Source: Oxyruncus cristatus
Lineage: Eukaryota; Chordata; Aves; Passeriformes; Cotingidae
Assembly: GCA_013399855.1 (NCBI GenBank)
Contig: VXAY01004090.1
Location: 314,731 to 378,730, forward strand
Direction of reading: 5' to 3'
Length of the DNA: 64,000 nucleotides
The notes beneath the pieces are model-generated. The model searched no databases, was not told where the DNA came from, and saw only the letters and a program-made list of their open reading frames with translations. A program made the translations under genes and the position numbers. Of the stretch, positions 38,524-49,347 are shown one piece after another. Each line of letters opens with the position of its first letter. The stretch's first letter is position 1.

Positions 38524-38553
38524 CTTGGTCGTGACAATGCACAGACAATCCAT
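38524..38553 (-). CDS. DLG2: First coding exon, palmitoylated N-terminus of a DLG/PSD-95-family scaffold (probably DLG2)
   Basis: Read on the minus strand, ten codons spell MDCLCIVTTK, and the last codon AAG abuts a splice donor (AAG|GTAGGA, GT at 38523-38522). This peptide is the N-terminus of the PSD-95 alpha isoform, whose Cys3 and Cys5 are palmitoylated to anchor the scaffold at the postsynaptic membrane; both cysteines are present. The start is well supported: A at -3 and G at +4 give a strong Kozak context, and an in-frame TGA at 38586-38584, 33 nt upstream, makes this the first in-frame ATG. The exon ends in phase 0, matching the known junction to an exon that starts KYRYQDED. A DLG2-like exon lies 11.6 kb downstream on the same strand, which favours DLG2 over DLG4 or DLG1. 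What is odd is that the mammalian DLG2 alpha N-termini I remember are different peptides (for example MFFACYCALRTNVK). The exon is confident; the paralogue is less so. Confidence 0.87.
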
Positions 38554-38823
38554 TCTGTAAATCTCCACAGGAGTGTATGTAAATCATAAAAATAAATCAG
38601 CAAGGGTGAGGAAAGGCTTTTGAATAGCATGAACAGAACCGGAGGCTTGAATCTGCACAGCCGGCTTTTCCAAGTGGGGCCCTCATAAGAAACTCGAGTC
38701 CTCCTCCACAATGCTAAAGGCAGTCATGATGCTCACAGGGATCAGTAAACCCACTAGAAATCGTCTCAAGCAAAACTTCCAGGTGGCTTATCAGGCTTGA
38801 TTGCTGCATTGTTCAATCTGTGA

Positions 38824-38961
38824 TCAAAATATGCTGTTGAATGGTATGCAGCCCTCTAAATGGGAAGATGAGAACCACAACAAGCACAAAAGAGCAAAAG
38901 CATCACATTTCAGCCCTAGCTCTGGTTTCACAATTCTGATCTGCTGTTTCAGTATACCCAT
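38824..38961 (-). other. Upstream open reading frame in the predicted 5' leader
   Basis: On the minus strand, ATG at 38961-38959 opens a 45-codon frame that stops at 38824, ending about 270 nt before the MDCLC start. No resemblance to a known peptide. If transcription starts near 39190 this would be a translated or inhibitory uORF; it has no meaning if the start lies downstream of it. Confidence 0.35.
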
Positions 38962-38978
38962 AAGATTTCCCTTGCCAA

Positions 38979-39109
38979 GTCTCTCTCTCTCAGCCCCGCT
39001 CTCTCTCTCTCTCTCGCTCTCTCTCAATCTCTCTCCCTCTCGCTCTCTCCTTCCCTGTCTTTTTTTTCCTCCCCCCTTTCACTCGCTCTCTCCCTCCTCT
39101 TTTCTACTA
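38979..39109. repeat. CT-rich microsatellite-like tract (GA repeat on gene strand)
   Basis: Interrupted (CT)n with CG, CAAT and CCC interruptions, about 130 bp. On the minus strand it is a GAGAGAGA/GAGAGCGAGA tract inside the predicted 5' leader. Such tracts nucleate GAGA-factor-like binding and can form H-DNA. Confidence 0.9.
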
Positions 39110-39189
39110 ACTCGGAGCAAGCACAAGACGCACAACTATCGGGCCCATCTATCACAGTGCTGTCCAAAACAGCCAAATATTCTCTGCCA

Positions 39190-39302
39190 AAACAACTGCT
39201 TTGGGCTGTAAGGGGTTTTATAAGAGCATGATTCCTACAAACATATACTGCTGGAAGTGCATGATTGAAACATTAAGGTGTGTGTGAGGACTCATGCGTC
39301 AC
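39190..39302 (-). promoter_or_regulatory. Candidate TATA promoter with bZIP sites for the MDCLC exon
   Basis: On the minus strand there is TATAAAA at 39222-39216 (context CTTATAAAACCCC), which would place the transcription start at about 39188-39192. About 70 bp upstream is an adjacent pair of bZIP motifs: TGACGCAT (CRE/ATF-like, plus 39294-39301) and ATGAGTC (AP-1-like, plus 39289-39295). I count about nine CpGs between 39110 and 39445, against very few in the surrounding AT-rich sequence. Motifs were read directly; their joint action as a promoter is inferred from position, since they sit immediately 5' of a first exon with a verified-looking start codon. CRE/AP-1 sites would fit activity-dependent neuronal expression, but that is speculation. 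Confidence 0.5.
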
Positions 39303-39846
39303 AGCTATAATCGCTCAGAATTACTGGGTCAGATTCGGATTCGGGAAGTGAATATAAATAACAGCTGGATAAGGGGAATTTTAAGTACAGCAGCAAATAA
39401 TCAGTCAGGGGAAAGAAACGGGATTTGTATATTTAAACATGCACGTGAAGCACAAAAGTGACACAAATACAGTTTACCATCTGTGACAAAAAACCCTACA
39501 TTATATACATTATTCAAAGTTGTGCAGGGGAACCTTTCCTCCCCCCCCACACCTTTGAAAAAATACATAAAACTTTTAATTAAAAAAGAAAGCACCTTGA
39601 ACAACAGAGCTTAAAAACTCTTAAAGTTTTCTCCCAAACTTTTCTTGCATCATTGACAGATCCACAGACTTAATTGATTTATCTCATGTTCTCTATGTTT
39701 TGCTCAGTTTTACAGACTGTTTAGCCCCCAAAGCCCTACCTTTCTTGCAGTGATGCTGGTGCAGAGCTTGCCTTTCAGGTGTCTTACATGAATCATTCTG
39801 AGTTAGAAAGCTTGCTGTCAGCTCTTACAATCTTCCCTCTCTTCCA

Positions 39847-39910
39847 GATAGAGGAAGAGAGAGAGAGAAGAAAGAGGGAGGGAAAGAAAAAGAGACAGAG
39901 AAGGAGAAAG
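39847..39910. repeat. GA-rich polypurine tract
   Basis: About 64 bases almost wholly purine on the plus strand (GAGGAAGAGAGAGAGAGAAG and similar). It lies about 650 bp upstream of the predicted start site and is opposite in strand composition to the CT tract at 38979-39109. Confidence 0.85.
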
Positions 39911-42804
39911 ATATGTAAAATGAAAGCTCTGGCCAAAGAGAGAGGAAAATCAATGCTCCTATTCACTGGAAAAAAAAAATACAGCCAACTGGACTGTTGA
40001 CAGCAACAAGAGGAAATGTCTAGACACCCATACATTACAATTCACCTTTTCAACACACTGGACAGCACAATCCCCCCTGGGTGCTTTGCTGAGGACCTCT
40101 CATTCTCACTCAGAGGTAAAATATGTTTTTAATAAAATAAGCCTTTCCAAGAAAATAAAAGATTATTTAAGAGTCATCTCTCTTTCACAAATTACTCGGG
40201 TTATAACCCTAATATTCCTGTGATTGCTGGAGCAGTTAGACGCTCAGTAAATGACACATATTATTCTGCCAAAATGAGGTCACTGCTACCAAAGTTACAA
40301 AATCCATAGTGAATCAGATATGTGGTCAGAGAGCAATCAACCCTCGCCCAACTATTAGAGTCTTGGTGGATATAACATCTTAAAGAGAAAGCCTCCGGAG
40401 CACTTACAACTCTGTCTAAGGCTTTAACTCAGTCTGAGCAACAACATGTGCACAAAACAATGTGATTTGCATTTATAGGCTGTGCTAGAACCTGCAGGTT
40501 TTCTCCCTACTGAGGTTTAATCCAGTAGCCAAACAGTCAGACAAGTTTATTAAGCTATAGATTATACGAAATGGGGAACTTCCAAACATCCTTGAAGTAA
40601 GACCCAATTAACCATCTCCTTAAGAAGAAATTAACCCATTAATAAGGTCTAACCTAAGCCACCCTTGTACTCTAAGCATGGTAGGGAAAAAGGGAATTCA
40701 GTCAACTCTAAAATCAGGAGGTATTTTAACACTTGCATTTAAAGCATCCAACAGTTTGTTCAATTCTAATTGGTAGATTCAAGCTGATCTAGTAAGGTGT
40801 GAAATATTTCATACATATAATTACCTAATGACTTGGCTGTAAAATTTCATCTCAAACTTGAAACTGGCATATGGAGATATATTTTGAAATTGGTCTCTAA
40901 GTGCATGATCTGTAAATGATTCTATTTGCAAGTAACTCTACTCCTGTGAGACAGTCACAGTGAATTCATGATCCTATTTGCAGTTTATATGAAAAACAGA
41001 GGGTTTGAAACCTTTGGGGATGTTTACATGAACGTGACTCATCTGGCTCCATCAGTGTACCAAAAAGCTTCCTCCTGGACTCCTCCAATTTTTGACTGTC
41101 ATCTCCTTCTATAAAATACAACAATCAACACTTAACAGGGCAAGAGTTGCACATGTGCTACTCAAGCTTAACACATTATTGAGCAGCATGCTCCCTGAAA
41201 TATCACCACCTACTTCTTACCTCCCAAATCTCCCACAGCCCCAGACAGAAGACAGCCATGCTTTTGGTGACACAGACCCCAGTTTCATCCTTCCACAGAC
41301 TCATTTTGGTTGCCAGGGCTCCTGGTCACAGCTTCTAACACACACCTATCAATGACTGGGAACAGATGACTGTCAATGGGTCTCTGGTGTTTCTCCAAAC
41401 AATACAGTTCCCCATTTCCATTAACTACCTATCCCAAACCCCAAAAAGAGGTTGAGCTGTTTAATTTTCTTTCTCCAACTAGATACTTTTTCCATTCATT
41501 TTTTTGTCCCCAAGACTAAGATTTTCAAATCCTTGGCACCGCTTTACCCATCATTAGCAACACCTCCTTCTGTTCTAATTTCTGGAGGTCATATTACTGC
41601 TTAGTTCTATTTTTTCCAGCCTTCGTGTTATCTGTACATATGATCCTGACTGAAGTCTACTATAGAAAGACTTGACCCAAAAACTAAACAAATTGAGGAG
41701 CAGCCATCTGGGGTGAAAAGACATGGTTTATAGTTGCATGCAGTCAATTTAGATGGTAAAAAATAACCTCTGTGATGAGCTCTGACTCTTGGGAAACCCT
41801 AATATAGACGAATAACAGCTATTTCCCACTATGACACCAGTGGCTCTTGGACTACCATGAGAAAACCACCTACCCAGGTGACTGCTTCCTTCTTCTCTAA
41901 TTTTACAAAAGTGTCTGTTTTCAAGTCACAGAAAAACTAATATGAGGTGAGTGAGTAAAATGTGATGGTCTTTATAATGCAGTATGTTACACTGGACAAT
42001 TTAATGCTCCTTTCTGCATTAAAGTCTTCACTGTATCCAGGTAATTCCACTTGGATAACCAAAGCATAGGGTTTAATTAGGCCACTATATTTAGAACCAG
42101 AGCCTGCAACATCCAGCTGAATTCAATATATGTAAAAACAAGCTTCTGTAAAAGCTAAAACACTAGGAAAGATTCTCTGATTTTTTTTTTAATTTTTCAC
42201 AATGCACCTCTTTAACATTTCTTAAATTCTTTTGAAACCCAAATACGATAGAGCAAAATCTGTAAAGAAAAAATAGATTATTTAAAAAAAGCAAAACTTG
42301 CTTATTTCCTTTTATTCAAACAGTAGAAATTAAGAAAAACAAAAGTACTAGGTCTTCAGGTTTTAGAGAAGACACTAAGAAAGAAGACATCTAACTAGAT
42401 TGCTAACACAGCATTAGTAATGTCAGCATGTTGCAAAATTTAGCCAGTGACTATTTAGAGCTCTATGCACCTACACAGAGAACACATGAACACACATATG
42501 CTCTTACAAATATAGAGAAAGATTTATTTACTCCTAATGTGTCTTAAATTTTGTACTATGGAGCTCTTGTTAACGGTATTACATTGCCAGTCATTTGCAT
42601 GGGGTTATATTTTGTTTCTTGTTGTCAGGTACCAAAAAATACTTCCCTGATTAAATCTTCCAGGAGGGCAATTGGTGCAGTTGGCAACTTATGTTCTTTA
42701 CAGTCAGAGCTCATTTATACCACTTGAACCCAGTTCCTGCGCACCACAACTGGTTAGTTAGTAGGCTAAGTAGGATACAAGTTATCTAACTAAGTATATG
42801 GTAG

Positions 42805-42819
42805 AAAAAAAAAAAAAAA
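42805..42819 (+). repeat. A15 homopolymer
   Basis: A run of 15 adenines followed by GAGAAA. No associated coding or retroposon remnant seen. Confidence 0.85.
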
Positions 42820-45800
42820 GAGAAATTACTAATCTTGCAGATCCTGGTTATATAGTAAGGAGCTGTATTACAGATGAAATGTCAAAATAAATTCTTCTTC
42901 ATCCAGGAAGAGAAGTTAATACAAATTTCGAAGGAATGAAGTTCTGTACGCCTTAGTCACTAAGAATTTTAATGTAGTACCCAGGCTGAACCAGAAGCTC
43001 AGGATCGCTGGTGTTAATTTAAAGATCACTAAATTAGCAATTCTACCCCTCCTGGCTGCAGCATCCCTAACAGCAGCAGCTCTGCAACTGGCCTCAGGCC
43101 CAGGAGTCTCCGACAGAAGCTATAACACAAATCATGCCCTTCACCCGTGCATGGCAAATTTCATCGCCATTTAGCACAATCAATGTTGGAGTCCTGACCA
43201 ATTTCTCCAGATGGTTGTTTTCCCAGTGAAAAGAAATAGACTATTTTCTTTTGTGTAGGGAAGCACAGACCTTGCCACCCTGCAGGTACATGGTAAAATG
43301 GGTGGAGGGAGAAGTGAAGGGTGGACAGGAAGCTCCACTCCTTCATCACAAGGTCTCTGCACCCAGGTGGCCATGGTGGCCCCAGGCTCAACAGCCACAA
43401 CAAAAAGAGGGTTTTTCTTCTTCACAGTTGTGTAGGGGAATTCATCTCTTCTTACCCCAAGTACATTCCCAGCCTACCACCCTTTTATGTAATACATGGG
43501 AGTTCACCCCACTTTAGCCAAGCACTGCCCAGAAAAAAGCCACTTCTGTTTTTCTAATAGACAACCCACTAGGCACTTCACAGGCCCAGTTTGCTGAGGG
43601 CATTATTGTATGTAATATCTGGCCCCTGGCTGCTTAACTGGTGGTGTGTAAAGGGATTTGCCTCCAAGGGTGTTTGCTGGGACAGCAATGTGGTGGCCTT
43701 TCTGCCCCTCCAGGAGCCAATGTAAACAGGAACACAGTATGATTCTTAGAGTTGTAGGAAATGCACATTCATCATCACAGATAAGCTAGTCTTTTGAAAG
43801 GTCTGCAACCTTCATTAGTTTAAAACTTATGCCTAATGATTTTTGTATCTATTATCTCCCATACAAAGCCATAATTATTTTCTTATTTTCCACAAATCCC
43901 TTACTCAGAATAAAATAGAAACGCCTCAGTTACAAAGGCTCTGCTGGCTCTATGTGGGCTGGGATGCTCTACAACAGAGTCACGGGGTACTCAAGGACAG
44001 TATGTCCTGAAGTTCTTCTCAGCTCTCAAGATCAATGGTGAATGAAGAGTTCATTCTAATTCTTGAGCATTCTGCTTGGGGAAGTAAATCTAACAACCAA
44101 TTGATCATCAGCAACTGAAAAGCTCTGGTGCATATGTTTAAACATGTAGCCACTCCTAAATAGCTATGTGTCACTGACAAAGGAGCATGCCACTAACGCT
44201 CAAGCACACTCACTTGTGTGTGTGAAGAAATCAGACAAAATGACTCTTTCAAGTGAACGGACACACTAAACCACAAGTTCCTGCAAAAGAAAACAAAACA
44301 TCTGCTATCTGCTATCCCATGGTACTGGGAACTGAAGAAAATACCACTCACAGCTCTGTATGTTTCAGAGTTTGGCAACGGAACTGCTTTACTCTCAGGT
44401 ACACTTCGTACTGGAGAGTACAAACAGCATGAAAATTTAGTTCATAGAATTGTCGACAGAGAAACATTCAGTCCAGTACTTTGCAGTAACTCTAAGTAGG
44501 GAAGACAGTGCACTGTTCAGCTGAGCATTCGTAATGGAAATTTTGGTGTGAAATTGGGATGAGATCTACTACATCCCATGATTTCTACAATATCCTCATG
44601 GACACAATGTATTTAGGGTATCTATCAAGCTTTTGATAATTCCTTGCTTCGGGGAAATAATACATTTCATAAATATAAAGACAAATTTCAATGAGTATAT
44701 ACATGTTCTTGTATTTCAACTTCTAAGTACCACCATGGTCCCATATGGTACCAAAGTTATTCTGAAAAAACTGGGAACACAACAACACAAGAAACTCAGA
44801 AAACCATGCTAGACAATTAGATCTTTCAATTTTTAAAACTTCATGGATAGAGAAATCAACCTAGACCTGGAAACAAATCCCATGGAAAAGCCTTAGACAA
44901 GCAGAATAATCTGCATGTTTCCACTGTTAGAAACATTTGCTGAAGTCTACGAGGTATCACACAAGCACACCAACTCAGTTAATATCTGTGTTTTTTTCAT
45001 CATGTTTCCAGCTTGCTTACTTTAAAAGAAAACTTAAGTTTCTTTCACTTCAAAAAGAAAAAATACACAATGGCTTCAAGGCTGAAAGTCTACACAATAA
45101 TATCTTAGCCCAAGGGAATTGTTCCAGTCAAGTTGTGAACCCTGAAAATAATAGAAATATTATAATGAAACACTTATAACCTCACTGTTGCAAGCAGCAA
45201 GACAGAGAAGTGTAACATACCCTCTTACCACAGCCATGAAGTTACTATGTTCAACATAGTTTTATGAGAGGTATCATTAGACTGCCCATACAACAAGCAT
45301 CAGTTTGCTGACATTTATATTCCACCATAGTGACTACAGACTGAAAAGAAACTACAACACAAGAGAGACTAAAAACACCTTTAATAAAATTTAGTAACTG
45401 TGCAACAACATGGACTCCAAAAATAGACTGAAATGAAACCATCTTGAGATCAGCAAATCTGTAGACTCATCACTAATATGAACAACATTTGTACATAAAA
45501 ATAAAAATTAAATCCTGCCTAGGTCAGCACAAAATGAACAGGGCTAGAAACAGACAGCAACAAACTGCAGCTATAAGCCTCATTCAGATGTGCTAATGTA
45601 CATGCAGCCAATAAGCAGCAAAAAGCTCAAATTCAATATGTTCTACACACTTCATCTCCAGCAAAATTCACTAAATAAAGATTTCATTCTCCATCACAAA
45701 AAAGAGTAGACAATACCTTTGTCTTCATGTCTACCACATGATTTTCAAAATTTGGGTTCTCCTTGTTGTGTTCACCACATTGTCCAGATCCTTCTGATCC

Positions 45801-46963
45801 ATTGGAAGCTGCAGGCTAGAGAGCAGGGCAGAAGAAAAATCAAATAAAGGAGCTGAGATGTGCACTATAATTCTATTACATTTAAATATAAAGATTAGCA
45901 TGTACATACAAAAGGGTAGCCTGAATTCAGATAAATATCAGGTGGCTTATACATAAGATTTTCACTTCAATGTTTTGTCATGCAAAACATTCTGGGTTTA
46001 ATCTTACAGGGTTTAATCATGGAAGTCTGTGAAAGTCTTAATAGGTTAAATCTGCAAGATGACGCTTATCATAATCTCTAAGTGACTTCAAAAGGTGCTC
46101 ATGGTGTTCTGCAGCTCTCAGCATCAGAATGTAAAGATAAGGAAGGAAATCAGTGCCCTGACAGAAAGACCTGCTGACCGTGATGGGGTTCTCACCTGGA
46201 GTAGTTGCAGGAATATATAATTGATCTCCTTCCAAAAACAACTGAATTATCTGGTTTGTTTTTTTATTTCTAATTCATTACATTCTCGTAGGTGACACAT
46301 TTTTTTTAAAGAGTTTCATGCTTGTCTAGAAGCCATAATGTAAGTCTGTTAATTTCAAATGCTTCTTTTTGTTATTTTTCCTTCATTTACACAGATTTCA
46401 ATCTTACATTGCTTACACAATACCCTCATGAAACACATAGTATTTCTTCAACTCATACCTTTGGCAGAAGATATAGTGAAAGGTCGTATTTGTTTTTTCA
46501 AGTTTCCTGCTAGAAATCTAATACATTACTGTAGATTTTACATTAAGACAGTAAATATTATGAATGACATCTCTGTTTACAATGCTCTGCCCTGCACAAA
46601 CGTGCTTGAAGAGTTAGCCTTTGAATGAAACATGATGATTGCCTCTCACTTGGATCTCAGAATATTTCTGGGCAGTGCAAGAGCACGAACAGGAAATTGG
46701 GGCAGATTCAAATAGAGTAGAGTGTCTTGTATCTGTCAGTACTGAGCATCACAGGCAGTCTGAGTGATTTAGACCCATCCTGTTTTAGCCTGTGTAACAG
46801 GAGTGCAGTCAATTTTAACACAACAGGCAAGAAATTGTTAGCATTTTAAGTAGACCAACCATTGCCAGCACAACTTAGAAAACAACAAGCCAGTGCCACA
46901 GAAACAGCCAAATCACATCCACATGTGCAAATGTTTTCTCCTCTTATCCTAGATTGTTTATTT

Positions 46964-47100
46964 AGGGCTCTGTCCAGCAAAGACTGAACGCTGGCCCTAA
47001 TCCAGGCAACTACTTAGACACGTGCTTTTAGCTTCACTGGAACCAATGGAATCAGTCTTGTGCTCCAGTAAAGACTGTGCTTAAAGGTTGGATCAGGCCC
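46964..47100. mobile_element. Ancient palindromic interspersed repeat (sauropsid-type), degenerate
   Basis: The left end GGGCTCTGTCCAGCAAAG and right end GGTTGGATCAGGCCC are imperfect reverse complements. Between them are ACTTAGACACGTGCTTTTAG, ACTGGAACCAATGGAATCAG and GACTGTGCTTAAAGG. These are the words of an old repeat seen widely in turtle, crocodile and bird DNA (GGGCCTGATCCAGCAAAGCA ... CTTAAGCACGTGCTTAA ... CCCATTGAAGTCAATGGGA). I do not recall its catalogue name. It is well diverged, as expected for an archosaur-age or older insertion. Confidence 0.5.
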
Positions 47101-49311
47101 AGCAGCTCAGCATTACACGGGGCTGAGTACACAGGACTCCATGCATGTCCTCTCTAAGGTTACAGCTTCTCTCACATGCAGAACCATGCATTCCTTTGTC
47201 TGGTTTCTAGTCACCGAAAGGTGATGAATATTTCCCACTTGTAATTTGGAAGGGAGGAAGGGATAGTGAAGAAACCAGGCCAAAATTTTTCAGGACAGCA
47301 GGGAACTGAACCCAGGTTTTGCCTCTGAGCCTACAGAAAATCCAAGCAATTCCCTAAGTGTTTCTTTTAAGAAGGGAAAATTGGTTTTGCAAGGAGCTAA
47401 AAAGTACCCATAAAAAATTTAATTTCATCTTTTTTTTCCTTGAATACCTAAGTGGTTTCCATTGGTATTATGCACATGCAACAATATAAATTTTGGAAAT
47501 CAATACTTTATTATTTTCTCTAATCATCAAGACCTAAAGGATCCTGATCCTGAAGGAGTTCACCTTCTGCAACTTCTCAAAAGGGGTCTGACAAGCTTCA
47601 GCAAAAACTACATACTCTATGGGAGCATTTATCAAATGAGTGCAGCTGCAAAATTGGATAAGGAACTTGCTTTGTTTACATTTTACATATTTTTCCTCAA
47701 ATTTTTCACTGTTAGCTGACTCCAACATTTTGAAAGAACATAAAACAGTGTCATAAGATGCTATGAAATGTTTCCATTGTTTTCCTTTGGGAAATGGGTC
47801 ACAGATTCATTGTAAAGAGCAGCAAATCAAGGACATTAGGCAGGTTCAAACAGCTCAAGTAAGAGTAATTGTAATAAATCAGGAACATCTCTCTGTTCCA
47901 GTGTATTAATGTTCAATAAGCATTAGCAAAATAATATATGGTTTCCAAACTGAAACAAAGTATATGTTAACAATCCCTCTGAACATGAAGAGATATTTAA
48001 TTTTGTGTTATGAGATAAATGGGACTATATAATCCAAGAGGAAAAAAGGATACTTGCTGTGTTTTGTGATAGATTCATTAAAAACTAACCATCTTGGATC
48101 TGAGTCTTTCCTTATTCTTGATTACATACAATCCTCCCTTTAGAGGCCAACTAAAAGCCTACACCATCTAAAATTATCTGTACGCTTTATAGCCAAAAGC
48201 TGCCTGCTCGTGCAAAGGAAATGTTTCAGCAACACCTCATTATTCCTGAACCAGGACTGAGATGTAGAACTGGCAGCCCCAGCATGACACAGTACAAATG
48301 CAGTGGACAACGTGCACCATGCTTGTACATCCTTGTAGGAGGTTCTGGAAATAATGACTTCAAGCTTGAAGTAAAACTACTGCCAAAGACTTTTTATCAG
48401 ACCACTGTATCTAGAGGGCTGGGAGTTAGAACAACTCTATCTTCCTCTTCATGCAAGAAAACGTGATCTTACTCTCTTCAAGTTGGTCAGAGAAACAGAA
48501 GAGATTTCACAAGCAAATGTTGCGTGAGCAGATCAAAACTTCATCTATTAATTTTGCTCACATGGACAGTAACCATGAGCATTGTAGATCACAACAAAAG
48601 CAACCTTGTAATTTTGTGTATAATCAACACTAATCTATTGAGCTTATAATTAACAGGTACTATTTAGACTGTAATCTCTTCAGGGTAATGTCTCTTTTCT
48701 TGTGCGAACTTACAGCATTATTTAAATGTTTATTAATAAAATAGTAAGCACATTATCTACCTTGATAATTTTATCTAATTTTAACAGTGCTCAGCAAAGT
48801 TTTTCTGTGCATATAACACATCTTCCTGATAGCTAATTTGGACATGTACAATTGACACAATCAACCAACAACAAAATTCTTGCTCATTATTTTTTGCCAA
48901 AGTACATAGCTCAGAGTTATTAAAGACTTGTCACTAGTTCCACTTTCAGCAGGCAGCATGTTCCAGTTCAAGTCTGAGCCAGCATCCAGACAGAAGGAGC
49001 ATCTGCCCTCACAGGCAATTATGGTGTATGAGGTTTCCAAGAGTTTCTATGGGAGGTCTTCCTATAGCAGCCAAGCTGCTGATGAATTCTCCAGTCTATT
49101 GTAAGGCTGCAGAATTAATACCTGATTTAGATATAAAAATATATATACATCAATAGGAGGTCCCTGTAACCATCCACAATAGTTATCACATGTTTACTTC
49201 TCAGGGTGAGGCTTAACATGGAGTATATAAAAAATTTTAAGAAAAACAAGAAACAGATAGGTAAATATTATTCTGCTCTTCCACTCTTTGCTTCCAGGAC
49301 TTTGAATATAC

Positions 49312-49347
<36 letters not shown>

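Larger units (their letters stand above)
38554..39190 (-). other. DLG2: Predicted 5' untranslated part of the MDCLC first exon
   Basis: This is the sequence between the predicted start site (about 39190) and the MDCLC start codon. On the minus strand it opens with a mixed-sequence leader, then a long GAGA-rich tract (plus-strand CT repeat at 38979-39109), then AT-rich sequence up to the ATG. An upstream ORF of 45 codons starts with an ATG at 38961-38959 and stops at 38824. It starts MGILKQQIRIV and is not in frame with a protein I recognise. GA-rich leaders and upstream ORFs are common in neuronal scaffold mRNAs. I see no compelling splice donor that would split this leader, so a single 5' exon of about 670 nt is the simplest model, but the exact start and an internal splice cannot be excluded. 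Confidence 0.5.
39303..46963 (-). other. Sequence upstream of the MDCLC promoter (intron of longer isoforms or 5' flank)
   Basis: If longer DLG2 transcripts with L27 exons start further upstream, this is intron; otherwise it is 5' flank. The purine tract 39847-39910 and an A15 run (42805-42819) are the only repeats recognised. No CR1. Open frames of 80-90 codons around 41092-41355 and 43161-43557 look random. Confidence 0.5.

Noticed and set aside
38801..39211. 136-codon plus-strand open frame with Ser/Leu/Arg repeats
   Set aside because: It is the translation of the CT repeat on the strand opposite the DLG exon; an open frame is expected there by composition.
39600..39665. Minus-strand words resembling the WEKT part of the DLG2 L27-linker exon
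   Set aside because: Only four or five residues agree, there is no surrounding match and no clear splice boundaries.
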